From NCBI GenBank assembly GCA_021641225.1, contig JAJWXI010000025.1, forward strand, positions 1 through 16,397: a DNA stretch of 16,397 nucleotides, in the 5' to 3' direction. Below the pieces are notes generated by a model. The model saw nothing but the letters and a program-made list of their open reading frames with translations. It was not told the origin of the DNA and made no database searches. Origin of the DNA: Collinsella aerofaciens. Its GTDB lineage: Bacteria > Actinomycetota > Coriobacteriia > Coriobacteriales > Coriobacteriaceae. Numbering within the stretch: the first letter of the stretch is position 1; every line of letters starts with the position of its first letter. Of this stretch, positions 5,900-13,488 are shown one piece after another. Both the position numbers and the translations under genes were made by a program.

Positions 5900-6718
5900 A
5901 TGTCTGCAATCACTATTCTGCTTGTTGCGATTGTCGCGTTGCTTGCCGGTATGGAAGGCATTCTGGATGAGTTCCAGTTCCATCAGCCGCTCGTGGCATG
6001 CACGCTTATCGGTCTCGTAACCGGTCACCTTCAGGAGGGCATCCTCCTGGGCGGTTCGCTCCAGATGATGGCCCTTGGCTGGGCTAACGTCGGCGCCGCC
6101 GTCGCGCCTGACGCCGCTCTGGCCTCGGTCGCTTCTTCGATCATCATGGTGCTCGCCCTCAACGGCGGCGCCACTGATTCGGCCAAGGCCGTTACCGCCG
6201 CCATCGCCGTCGCTGTTCCGCTGTCGGTCGCTGGTCTGTTCCTGACCATGATCTGCCGTACCCTGGCAACCGCTATCGCTCACGCCATGGACGGTTGCGC
6301 CGAGAAGGGCGACTTCGCCGGCATCGAGCGCTGGCAGTACGCTGCCATCCTCATGCAGGGCCTTCGTATCGCCATCCCGGCAGTACTTCTGTGCATCATC
6401 CCGGCCGAGGCTGTTACCAACGCGCTTAACGCTATGCCCGACTGGCTGTCCGGCGGCATGGCTGTCGGCGGCGGCATGGTCGCTTCCGTCGGTTACGCCA
6501 TGGTCATCAACATGATGGCCACCAAGGAGACCTGGCCGTTCTTCGTCCTCGGCTTTGTCCTTGCTGCCATCCCTCAGCTCACGCTGATCGCCCTTGGCCT
6601 CATCGGCATCTCCCTTGCCCTCATCTACCTTGGCCTTAAGGATCTGGCCAAGCAGGGTGGCGGCATGGGCGGTGGCTCCGGCGACCCGCTCGGCGACATT
6701 CTGAACGATTACGAGTAG
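5900..6718 (+). CDS. manY: PTS mannose/fructose/sorbose-family EIIC membrane component
   Basis: A 272-residue polytopic membrane protein, matching family length. It begins MSAITILLVAIVALLAGMEG and carries LVTGHLQEGILLGGSLQMMALGWANVGAAVAPD, the conserved EIIC(Man) region around the substrate site (GHLQEGILLGGSLQMM shown here as key residues). Several long hydrophobic segments follow, and the end is a short Gly-rich cytoplasmic tail (GGGMGGGSGDPLGDI). With EIID it forms the translocation channel that couples sugar uptake to phosphorylation by the EIIB domain. The start ATG is preceded by AAAGGAGG nine bases upstream. The gene lies between EIIAB and EIID with short gaps, so one transcript is likely. 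Confidence 0.94.
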   Translation: MSAITILLVAIVALLAGMEGILDEFQFHQPLVACTLIGLVTGHLQEGILLGGSLQMMALGWANVGAAVAPDAALASVASSIIMVLALNGGATDSAKAVTAAIAVAVPLSVAGLFLTMICRTLATAIAHAMDGCAEKGDFAGIERWQYAAILMQGLRIAIPAVLLCIIPAEAVTNALNAMPDWLSGGMAVGGGMVASVGYAMVINMMATKETWPFFVLGFVLAAIPQLTLIALGLIGISLALIYLGLKDLAKQGGGMGGGSGDPLGDILNDYE

Positions 6719-6734
6719 GAGGGGAGTGATACAT

Positions 6735-7655
6735 ATGGCAGAGAACAAGATTCAGCTCACCAAGGCTGACCGCAAGAAGGTTTGCTTCCGTCATCAGTTC
6801 CTTCAGGGCTCGTGGAACTACGAGCGTATGCAGAACGGCGGCTGGTGCTTCGCAATGATCCCTGCGATCAAGAAGCTCTACACCAGCAAGGATGACCAGA
6901 TTGCCGCTCTTAAGCGCCACCTGGAGTTCTATAACACCCACCCTTATGTTTCCGCCCCCGTCATTGGCGTTACCCTCGCTCTCGAGGAGGAGCGCGCCAA
7001 CGGTGCTCCGATTGACGACGTCGCCATTCAGGGCGTCAAGGTCGGTATGATGGGCCCGCTCGCCGGCGTCGGCGACCCCGCCTTCTGGTTCACCCTTCGC
7101 CCGATTCTGGGCGCTCTGGGCGCTTCCCTGGCCCTGTCCGGCAGCATCGCCGGTCCGCTGCTGTTCTTCTTCGCGTGGAACATCATCCGTTACGCCTTCC
7201 TGTGGTACACGCAGGAGTTTGGCTACAAGGTCGGCTCCTCCATCGCCAAGGACCTCTCCGGCGGTCTGATGGGCAAGGTCACCGAGGGCGCTTCCATCCT
7301 GGGTATGTTCATCATCGGCGCCCTGGTCGAGCGCTGGGTGTCCATCTCCTTCACCCCGGTCGTCTCCAAGGTCACGCAGTCTGCTGGCGCCTTTATCGAC
7401 TGGGCTAATCTGCCCTCCGGTTCTGAGGGTGTCAAGGAAGCACTGACGATGTATAACTCCATCGGTGCTAACGCCCTTGATCAGGTGAAGGTCACCACGC
7501 TTCAGGCTAACCTCGATCAGCTCATCCCCGGCCTTGCCGCCGTGTGCCTGACCCTGCTGGTCTGCAAGCTCCTCAAGAAGAAGGTCAGCCCGATCGTCAT
7601 CATCCTGGCTCTCTTCGCCATCGGCATCATCGGTCGCGTCTGCGGCTTCATGTAA
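6735..7655 (+). CDS. manZ: PTS mannose/fructose/sorbose-family EIID membrane component
   Basis: A 306-residue protein of typical EIID(Man) length. It contains the family's amphipathic N-terminal part (FRHQFLQGSWNYERMQNGGW, then FAMIPAIKKLY) and the conserved GVKVGMMGPLAGVGDP segment, followed by membrane spans and a hydrophobic C-terminus. EIID partners EIIC in the transporter. The start was set at the ATG at 6735, ten bases after GGAGGGG (6718-6724); an in-frame GTG at 6726 is too close to that site. The ribosome site overlaps the EIIC stop codon, indicating translational coupling. In Firmicutes the EIIC-EIID pair is the receptor for class IIa bacteriocins; whether that holds here is unknown. 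An intrinsic terminator begins about 55 bases after the stop. Confidence 0.94.
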   Translation: MAENKIQLTKADRKKVCFRHQFLQGSWNYERMQNGGWCFAMIPAIKKLYTSKDDQIAALKRHLEFYNTHPYVSAPVIGVTLALEEERANGAPIDDVAIQGVKVGMMGPLAGVGDPAFWFTLRPILGALGASLALSGSIAGPLLFFFAWNIIRYAFLWYTQEFGYKVGSSIAKDLSGGLMGKVTEGASILGMFIIGALVERWVSISFTPVVSKVTQSAGAFIDWANLPSGSEGVKEALTMYNSIGANALDQVKVTTLQANLDQLIPGLAAVCLTLLVCKLLKKKVSPIVIILALFAIGIIGRVCGFM

Positions 7656-7711
7656 GCACGTTTCGGCTTAAGACCGAGAATTGCTAGGCAAGGGCTTTTG
7701 AGCCATTGAAA

Positions 7712-7758
7712 CGGACCGCACCCGGTGGGTACACTGGATGCGGTCCGATTGTTTTATT
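7712..7758 (+). terminator. Intrinsic terminator between EIID and manO
   Basis: CGGACCGCA (7712-7720) pairs with TGCGGTCCG (7739-7747). The stem continues inward as CCGGTG/CACTGG, with one G-T pair, around a GGTA loop and with a single mismatch between the two parts. ATTGTTTTATTT follows directly. The T-rich tail ends two bases before the ribosome site of manO, so manO is reached only by readthrough or from a promoter I cannot see. Confidence 0.85.
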
Positions 7759-7775
7759 TGGAGGGCGAGGCGCGC

Positions 7776-8174
7776 ATGGCGCAATCTCAGAACAGCACGG
7801 TCGATCTGGCAACGCCGGCAACCTGCCTGATGGGGCTTACCAGCCACGGTAACGTGATGGTGGGCAATAAGGCGTTCGAGTATTACAACGAGCGCAATCC
7901 CGAGGATTATATTCAAATCCCGTGGGACGAGGTCGACTATATCGCCGCCGAGGTTTTGCGCGGCACCAAGAAGATCACGCGTTTTGCTATCTTCACCAAG
8001 GACAACGGTCACTTTACGTTCTCGACGCGCGATGACAAAGAGACGTTGCGCGCGGTCCGCAAGTACGTCGACGAGGATAAGCTTGTGCGTTCGCCCGACT
8101 TTATCGATGTGACGGCCAAGGGCGCCAAGAGCATCCCCTCCGTCATCAAAAACCTCTTCCACAAAGGCAACTAA
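7776..8174 (+). CDS. manO: DUF956 family protein, ManO-like PTS accessory/regulatory protein
   Basis: A 132-residue soluble protein. It shows the DUF956 pattern: an N-terminal ATCLMGLTSHGNVMVGNKAFEYYN-type segment (key residues LTSHG, VGNKAFEYYN), then YIQIPWDEVDYIAAEV, then RFAIFTKDNGHFTFSTRDDKE. This family almost always sits at the end of mannose PTS operons; ManO in lactic acid bacteria has been described as a modulator of the man operon, and its biochemical activity is uncertain. The chosen start is the ATG at 7776, ten bases after GGAGGG (7760-7765). An in-frame GTG at 7725 is buried in the terminator stem and is unlikely. The intervening terminator suggests lower expression than the transporter genes. 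A dispersed repeat copy begins seven bases after its stop. Confidence 0.85.
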   Translation: MAQSQNSTVDLATPATCLMGLTSHGNVMVGNKAFEYYNERNPEDYIQIPWDEVDYIAAEVLRGTKKITRFAIFTKDNGHFTFSTRDDKETLRAVRKYVDEDKLVRSPDFIDVTAKGAKSIPSVIKNLFHKGN

Positions 8175-8180
8175 TCGCCT

Positions 8181-8227
8181 GCGACGTTCTTAAACGACTA
8201 GTCATTAAAGAGCGTCCCCAATGACTA
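8181..8227. repeat. Dispersed inverted-repeat family, degenerate copy 2
   Basis: The core palindrome GACTAGTC (8196-8203) is flanked by GACGTTCTTAA on the left (8183-8193) and by a right arm ending GCGTCCCCAATGACTA (8212-8227). Core and right arm match the element at 4490-4573, in the same orientation. The left arm is shortened and the stem has mismatches, so this copy looks decayed. It lies between manO and the tRNA gene. Confidence 0.75.
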
Positions 8228-8231
8228 TCCC

Positions 8232-8258
8232 GTGACGATAGTGCAAATCTGCTACACT
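8232..8258 (+). promoter_or_regulatory. Candidate tRNA promoter (extended -10)
   Basis: TGCTACACT includes a TACACT -10 (8253-8258) with the extended TG motif, ending ten bases before the tRNA. A weak -35-like GTGACG is at 8232-8237 with a 15-base spacer. The position and extended -10 are supportive; the -35 is poor. Confidence 0.45.
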
Positions 8259-8268
8259 AATACAACAT

Positions 8269-8344
8269 GCCTCCGTAGCTCAGGGGATAGAGCACCGCTC
8301 TCCTAAAGCGGGTGTCGACGGTTCGAATCCGCCCGGGGGCACCA
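8269..8344 (+). tRNA. tRNA-Arg (anticodon CCT), CCA encoded
   Basis: A complete cloverleaf. The acceptor stem is GCCTCCG/CGGGGGC (one T-G pair), the D-arm GCTC/GAGC, and the anticodon stem CCGCT/AGCGG (8295-8299/8307-8311) with loop CTCCTAA and anticodon CCT at 8302-8304. A five-base variable loop and a T-arm with TTCGAAT follow. The discriminator A is at 8341 and CCA at 8342-8344 is encoded. The tRNA reads the rare arginine codon AGG. The T-stem (GACGG/CCGCC) has one A-C mismatch at its second pair. Confidence 0.95.
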
Positions 8345-8354
8345 GAGGAATATC

Positions 8355-8392
8355 GAGCCCGGTACCGCTACGGTGCCGGGCTCTTCTGGTTT
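8355..8392 (+). terminator. Terminator of the tRNA-Arg unit
   Basis: GAGCCCGGTACCG (8355-8367) pairs with CGGTGCCGGGCTC (8371-8383) over 13 bp with one G-T pair and a three-base loop (CTA). TTCTGGTTT follows. It starts ten bases after the tRNA CCA end. Confidence 0.75.
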
Positions 8393-8420
8393 AAGGCATG
8401 CCGTAGTATTCGCTGCTTCA

Positions 8421-8461
8421 GATAAAGAAAGCGCCCGCTTGCTGGGGGAGCAAGCGGGCGC
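8421..8461 (-). terminator. Terminator of the leftward PASTA-kinase operon
   Basis: GCGCCCGCTTGCT (8431-8443) and AGCAAGCGGGCGC (8449-8461) form a perfect 13-bp stem with a five-base loop. Read on the minus strand it is followed by TTTCTTTATC (8430-8421). It lies about 50 bases beyond the stop codon of the kinase gene. Together with the tRNA terminator it insulates convergent transcription units. Confidence 0.8.
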
Positions 8462-8513
8462 CTGTGAGCGAATATGTTTGCGGCGAGAGCCGTAATGAGC
8501 GGTGGGGTGGCGA

Positions 8514-10469
8514 CTAGTTGGTCGTACCGGAATCGTCGCCCGTGCCCGAGCCCGAACCCGAGCCCGAAAGTGCGACCGTCAGCGTAATCGTGCTGTCGGT
8601 GGACTGCTTGCCGGTGGGGGAGACGCCCGTAACGGTGGCATCCTCGTTGCCGCTCACGGGATTGCCATTCTGGTCACAGAAGCCGATGTTATAGAAACCG
8701 GCGTTGTTGAGTGCGGTAACGGCAGCGGAAATGCTTTTGCCGTACAGGTTGCCCGGAACGCTGGCCTTGCCGGACTTCTTGGCGATGACGACGGTAATCG
8801 TGGCGCCGGGCTTCTGCTTGCCGCTGGGGTTCCAGCTGATCACGGTTCCCTCGGTAACTGAGTCGTTCTCCTGGTAGCTCACGTCGACGCCAAAGCCTGC
8901 CATATCGAGGGCGTTGCGCGCCTGGGCCTCGGTCATGTCGGTCAGGTCGGGGACGGACGTGGTATCCGGGCCGCCCGAGACCTTGTACGAGATGGTCGTG
9001 CCTTTCTCGACTTCCTTACCGGCTTCGGTGCCCTGCTCAAAGACCTGGCCCTCATCGGCCTCGTTGGCCTCCTCGGAGGCGTTGCCCTTCAGGCCAACGC
9101 TTGCCAGCGCGGCTTCTGCCTGGTCCTTGGTCAGGCCGACAAGCCGGGGAACCTCAACCTTCTCGGAGGGCTTGGGGCCCTTGGAGATTACCAGGTTCAC
9201 CTTGGTGCCCTTGGCCTTCTTGGTGTTGCCGTTGGGCGTCTGCTCGGCGACCTTGCCCTCGTCGACATCGTCGTTGTAGCTTTGGTCGATGGTGCCGACT
9301 TCGAGGCCGGCTTCCTTGATCAGCTCGACGGCAGTCTGCTGGTCCTTGCCCAGCACATCGGGCACGGTGACCTGCTCGCCGCCAAAGAGTCCTGTGGCAA
9401 AGGCCACCACGATGCCGATGACGGCAACGGCTGCCACCACGGCGGCGATGATCTTGTTCTTGTTGGATTTGGGCTTTTCGACCTCGTAGGAGCCGGTGGA
9501 GCCCGAAACCGAGCTACGGGCGGTGTTCTGGCCGCTCACGCCCGAGACGGGGCGCACCATGGCGCGCGTCGAGTCGGAAAGCTCGCGGGTCTTGGTGGCG
9601 CCCAGATCGCCGGCGGCGCCGATGATGCGCGTGGGCTCCGAGACGTTGACGGCGCGGCCGGACAGGTAGCTGTTGAGCACCTGGCGCAGCTCGTCGGCCG
9701 TCTGGAAGCGGTTGGCCGGATCCTTCTCCATACACTTGAGGATGATGCGCTCCAGGTCGGCATCGACGCCGGAGTTGATCTGGCTCGGCGGGATGGGCAG
9801 CTCGTTGACCTGCTTGAGTGCGACCGAGATGGCGTCGTCGCCGTCGAAGGGCACGCGGCCGGTGGCGCACTCGTACATGACTACACCCAGCGAGTAGATA
9901 TCCGAGGTGGGGCCGAGGTCCTGACCGCGGGTCTGCTCGGGGCTTACGTAGTGGGCGGTGCCCAGCACGTTGTTGTCCTGCGTGAGGTGGCTGTTCTTGG
10001 CGCGCGCGATGCCAAAGTCCATCACCTTGATGTTGCCGTCGGGCAGCACCATGATGTTCTGCGGCTTAATGTCGCGGTGGATGATCTCGTGCTTGTGGGC
10101 GACCGAAAGCGCAGAGCTAATCTGCGAGCCGATCTGCGCGACCTTTTTGGGATCGAGGGCGCCGTGGCTCTTGATGCCGCTCTTGAGGTCGGTGCCGCGC
10201 AGGTATTCCATGACGATGTAATAGGTGTCGCCATCCTTGCCCCAATCGTAGACGCCCACGATATAGGGGGAAGACAGGCCGGCTGCTGCCTGGGCCTCCT
10301 GCTTAAAGCGGGCGGCGAAGGTGGCGTCGCCGGCATACTGCGGCAGCATGATCTTGACGGCGACCGTGCGGTCGAGGATCTGATCCTGCGCACGGAAGAC
10401 GGTCGCCATGCCGCCCGTTCCCACCTTATCCTTGAGGAGGTATCTTCCCCCGAGGACCCTCTGTTCCAT
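8514..10469 (-). CDS. pknB: PASTA-domain transmembrane Ser/Thr protein kinase (PknB/StkP type)
   Basis: A 651-residue membrane kinase. The cytoplasmic Hanks-type kinase domain (about 8-275) has the glycine loop GTGGMATV (17-24), Lys39 in VAVK, the catalytic loop HRDIKPQN with Asp133, DFG at 151-153, and GTAHYVSPEQ in the activation segment, so it should be active. A juxtamembrane linker leads to a single transmembrane helix at about 340-364. Four extracellular PASTA repeats follow (starting near VTVPDVLG, VEVPRLVG, TSVPDLTD and ASVPGNLYG), which in this family bind muropeptides or lipid II. The end is a Ser/Gly-rich tail. It is the last gene of the cell-wall operon, 132 bases after the RodA-PBP fusion gene. 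Likely substrates by family knowledge are the FHA proteins and cell-wall regulators. The start at 10469 is chosen because AGGAG lies directly before it; an ATG at 10484 is upstream of that site. Confidence 0.95.
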   Translation of the reverse strand: MEQRVLGGRYLLKDKVGTGGMATVFRAQDQILDRTVAVKIMLPQYAGDATFAARFKQEAQAAAGLSSPYIVGVYDWGKDGDTYYIVMEYLRGTDLKSGIKSHGALDPKKVAQIGSQISSALSVAHKHEIIHRDIKPQNIMVLPDGNIKVMDFGIARAKNSHLTQDNNVLGTAHYVSPEQTRGQDLGPTSDIYSLGVVMYECATGRVPFDGDDAISVALKQVNELPIPPSQINSGVDADLERIILKCMEKDPANRFQTADELRQVLNSYLSGRAVNVSEPTRIIGAAGDLGATKTRELSDSTRAMVRPVSGVSGQNTARSSVSGSTGSYEVEKPKSNKNKIIAAVVAAVAVIGIVVAFATGLFGGEQVTVPDVLGKDQQTAVELIKEAGLEVGTIDQSYNDDVDEGKVAEQTPNGNTKKAKGTKVNLVISKGPKPSEKVEVPRLVGLTKDQAEAALASVGLKGNASEEANEADEGQVFEQGTEAGKEVEKGTTISYKVSGGPDTTSVPDLTDMTEAQARNALDMAGFGVDVSYQENDSVTEGTVISWNPSGKQKPGATITVVIAKKSGKASVPGNLYGKSISAAVTALNNAGFYNIGFCDQNGNPVSGNEDATVTGVSPTGKQSTDSTITLTVALSGSGSGSGTGDDSGTTN

Positions 10470-10474
10470 TCCTG

Positions 10475-10479
10475 CTCCT
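10475..10479 (-). promoter_or_regulatory. pknB: Ribosome-binding site deciding the pknB start
   Basis: On the minus strand AGGAG occupies 10479-10475, five bases before the ATG at 10469. The alternative in-frame ATG at 10484 lies upstream of this site and has no comparable motif of its own, so translation from 10469 is favoured. Confidence 0.6.
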
Positions 10480-10601
10480 AACATAACTATTCGCTCAACG
10501 ATGTGTGTAGTACCAAATGTGTGGCCGCTGGGGCCGTGTGGCGCGTTGCCGCTAGCTCATTGGCCGCGGCGCGCCTCGAGTAACCGCTTCGATCACGGGC
10601 A

Positions 10602-13472
10602 TCACGCTCCCTGTGCGGCAAGTGCCGCGGTCAGGACGATGCCGGCGATCTTGGCCGCCTTGACGTCGTGTTTGTCGTAATCCTCCAGGGCTACCGAGAT
10701 GGCAACCGTGGGTGAATCATAAGGTGCAAAGCCAACGAACGTGGAGTTGACGTTGGTGCCGCCGGTCTCGGGCGAGCCGGTCTTGCCGGCGACCTTGACG
10801 CCCGGAATCTGGGCATCGGTACCGGTGCCGGACTGGACGACGGCGAGCATGGCCTGCTTGACCTGGTCAGCCGTGGCCGAGCTGACGGCCTGGCCCAGCG
10901 AACGGGACTGCGTGGTCTTAACCACGGTTCCGTCCGGGGCGAGCACCTGGGATACAAAGAACGGATCCATGACCACGCCGCTGTTGGCGATGGCCGCGGC
11001 AATCACGGCGTTTTGCATGACCGTGGTCTGCGGCCCGGGCGTATGGTCCATGCCGACGGGCTGGCCGGCGCCTGCCCAAGCGGTCTCCCACTCGGTCATG
11101 AGCGACGGGTCGGCCATGATGGAGGCGGCGGAGGTAAGGTCCTGGCCCAGCTTTTGCCCATAGCCAAAGGCGTTGGCAAACTGTACCAGCGAGCTGGGGC
11201 CGACCTCGTTGGCCACCTGGCCAAAGACGACGTTGGACGACACGGCGAAGGCCTGCTGCAGGCTGATGGTACCGTAGCTCTCGTTGTCGTAGTTGGTGAC
11301 CGGCGCGTTGCCGATATCCATGGAGCCGGGCGCCTGGTAGGTGCTCGAAAGCGTGGCAGTGCCGGTCTCGAGCGCCGCGGCAAGCGTGACGACCTTAAAC
11401 GTGGAGCCCGGGGTGTACAGTGCGTCCATGGCGCGGTCGTACAAGGAGCCGTCCTCACCGCCGCCCGCCTGCAGTAGGGCGTCGATGTTGGTGTTGTCGT
11501 AGGTAGGCGAGCTGGCGCATGCAAGGACCGCACCGGTACGCGGGTCCATGACGACGACGGCGCCCTTAAAGCCCTTGAGCGCCTGCTCGGCAGCCGTTTG
11601 GATACGCGAGTCGATCGTGAGCTTGACGGTGTTGCCCGGCTGGGTCTGGCCCGCGAGCGATGCGATGGCGTTGTTCCAGCTGGAGTAATCCTTGGAGCCG
11701 GTGAGCGTGTCGTTCATGACGCTCTCGATTCCGGCGGTGCCGTACTGCTGGCTCACGTAGCCCACCACGTGCGCGGCCATGTTGCCGTTGGGGTAGGAAC
11801 GGGCGTAGGTGCCGTCCTCCTGCTGCAGCGACTCGGCTAGTGTCACACCGTCGGACGTGATGATGGAGCCACGCTGGATGTACTTGGAGCGGGCGATGGT
11901 GTGGTTGTTGGTCGGCATGTCCTGATAGTCCTTCGCCTTGATGACTTGGACATAGGTGAGGTTGCCGATAAGGATGGCGAACAGCGCCGTAAAGGCAAAC
12001 ACGGCACGAGTCAGACGGTTGGCAAGTGCCACGCGGCCGAGCACGCCGGACTCTGGCGTGTCGAGCAGGCGACGACGCATGCGAGAACCCGCGGAGTGGT
12101 TGCCGTGGCTGTAGGAAGGCGCGTTGGCAAAACGCGTACCGGTCGGGGCAGCGGCGGATGCGACCTGGTCATCGGTGATGGCGGCCATGGTGCCGGTGCC
12201 GGTGAGTTCGGCTTCGCGTCCGGTTGCCTCGTCGCCGGCGCGCAGCAGCAGCGCGACGATGATAAAGCTCGCCAGCAGCGAGGAGCCGCCCTGGCTCATA
12301 AAGGGCAGGGTGACGCCGGTCAGCGGGATCAGGCGGGTTACGCCGCCCACGATTAAGAATGCCTGGAAGCTGATGGCCGCCGTAAGGCCGGTCGCGCTAA
12401 AAGCGGCAAGGTCGGACTTGGCGCGGGCGGCCGTGGTGAGGCCACGCACGGCAAAAAGCATAAACAGGATGAGCACGGCGCCGCCGCCCAAAAGGCCCAT
12501 TTCCTCGCCGATGGCCGAGAAGATAAAGTCGGACTCGACGACGGGGATGTTGTTTGCCATGCCATTGCCGATGCCGACGCCAACCAGGCCGCCGTCAGCC
12601 AGCGAGTAAAGTGACTGTACGATCTGGTAGCCCTGGCCCTGGGCATCCTTAAACGGATCGACCCAGACCTGAAAGCGCACCTGCACGTGCGACAGGAACT
12701 TGTAGGCGCCCACGGCTCCAACGGCCAGCAGAGCAAGGCCGATGATGACGTACGAAAAGCGTCCCGTGGCAACATAGAGCATCAGCAAAAAGATGGTGTA
12801 GAACAGGACGGCCGAGCCCAGGTCGCGTTCGAAGACGACGATGAGCAGGCACACGCCCCACACGGCAAACAGCGGCAGCAGCAGGCGGAAGCGCGGAATC
12901 TTGAGGCCCAGGATCTTGCGGTTGGAGATGGAGAGCAGCTCGCGGTTCTCGGCCAGATAGCCTGCCAGGAACAAGACGATGAAGACCTTGGCGAACTCGC
13001 CGGGCTGGATGGTGAAGCCCGCGATGCGAATCCACAGCTTGGAGCCCGAGATCGTGGTGCCGATAAAGATCGGCAGCATCAGCAGGATGATGCCGATAAT
13101 ACCAAAGGTGTACTTGTAGCGCATGACCACGTCGAGGTTCTTGACCAGCGCGAGCGTTCCCACCATGAGCGCCACCGAGACAAACAAGATGATGAGCTGC
13201 GAGATGGCGAGGTCGGGGGCCAAGCGCGTCACGAATGTGATGCCGATGCCCGAGAGCACAAAGACGATGGGCAGGATGGCGGGGTCGGCGCCGGGCGCCA
13301 GGATGCGCACGGCGATATGCGCCGCGGCGAAGGCGGCGAACAGGCCGATCGGCACAGCGAGCGTCTCAAAGGAAATCGTGGCACCCGCGGTGAGCACGTA
13401 CATCGCATAGAGCAGGATGACGGGGAACGCCGAGGCGATGAGCAAGAGCAGTTCGGTGTTGCGGCGACTCAT
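10602..13472 (-). CDS. rodA-pbpA: Natural fusion of RodA/FtsW-type SEDS glycosyltransferase with class B penicillin-binding protein
   Basis: A 956-residue membrane protein. Residues 1 to about 411 form a complete SEDS polytopic domain with FERDLGSAVLF, a VDPFKD loop (Asp272 at the position of the essential SEDS aspartate), ESDFIFSAIGEEMGLLG and GVTLPFMSQGGSSLL. A cytoplasmic linker of about 70 residues (412-480) leads to another membrane helix (about 490-511). An extracellular class B PBP follows with SxxK (Ser690-Lys693 in PGSTFK), SxN (Ser745-Asn747) and KTG (897-899). Both activities, lipid II polymerisation and transpeptidation, therefore appear intact in one chain. In mycobacteria rodA and pbpA are separate adjacent genes. 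An internal Met465 has no ribosome site. The start at 13472 has AAGGGAG upstream; the phosphatase stop lies 16 bases before it. RodA and PbpA are named from operon position; FtsW/FtsI-like roles are possible. Confidence 0.93.
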   Translation of the reverse strand: MSRRNTELLLLIASAFPVILLYAMYVLTAGATISFETLAVPIGLFAAFAAAHIAVRILAPGADPAILPIVFVLSGIGITFVTRLAPDLAISQLIILFVSVALMVGTLALVKNLDVVMRYKYTFGIIGIILLMLPIFIGTTISGSKLWIRIAGFTIQPGEFAKVFIVLFLAGYLAENRELLSISNRKILGLKIPRFRLLLPLFAVWGVCLLIVVFERDLGSAVLFYTIFLLMLYVATGRFSYVIIGLALLAVGAVGAYKFLSHVQVRFQVWVDPFKDAQGQGYQIVQSLYSLADGGLVGVGIGNGMANNIPVVESDFIFSAIGEEMGLLGGGAVLILFMLFAVRGLTTAARAKSDLAAFSATGLTAAISFQAFLIVGGVTRLIPLTGVTLPFMSQGGSSLLASFIIVALLLRAGDEATGREAELTGTGTMAAITDDQVASAAAPTGTRFANAPSYSHGNHSAGSRMRRRLLDTPESGVLGRVALANRLTRAVFAFTALFAILIGNLTYVQVIKAKDYQDMPTNNHTIARSKYIQRGSIITSDGVTLAESLQQEDGTYARSYPNGNMAAHVVGYVSQQYGTAGIESVMNDTLTGSKDYSSWNNAIASLAGQTQPGNTVKLTIDSRIQTAAEQALKGFKGAVVVMDPRTGAVLACASSPTYDNTNIDALLQAGGGEDGSLYDRAMDALYTPGSTFKVVTLAAALETGTATLSSTYQAPGSMDIGNAPVTNYDNESYGTISLQQAFAVSSNVVFGQVANEVGPSSLVQFANAFGYGQKLGQDLTSAASIMADPSLMTEWETAWAGAGQPVGMDHTPGPQTTVMQNAVIAAAIANSGVVMDPFFVSQVLAPDGTVVKTTQSRSLGQAVSSATADQVKQAMLAVVQSGTGTDAQIPGVKVAGKTGSPETGGTNVNSTFVGFAPYDSPTVAISVALEDYDKHDVKAAKIAGIVLTAALAAQGA

Positions 13473-13488
13473 AAGCGGCACTCCCTTT

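Noticed and set aside
4811..6748. A minus-strand open frame of about 645 codons across EIIAB and EIIC
   Set aside because: Antisense shadow: the composition is rich in Asp, Gly and His with no recognisable motif, and the frame ignores the well-supported PTS gene boundaries.
9282..10481. A plus-strand open frame of about 400 codons opposite the kinase gene
   Set aside because: It is the complement of the kinase domain, whose catalytic motifs are unambiguous on the minus strand. No ribosome site or domain supports the plus frame.
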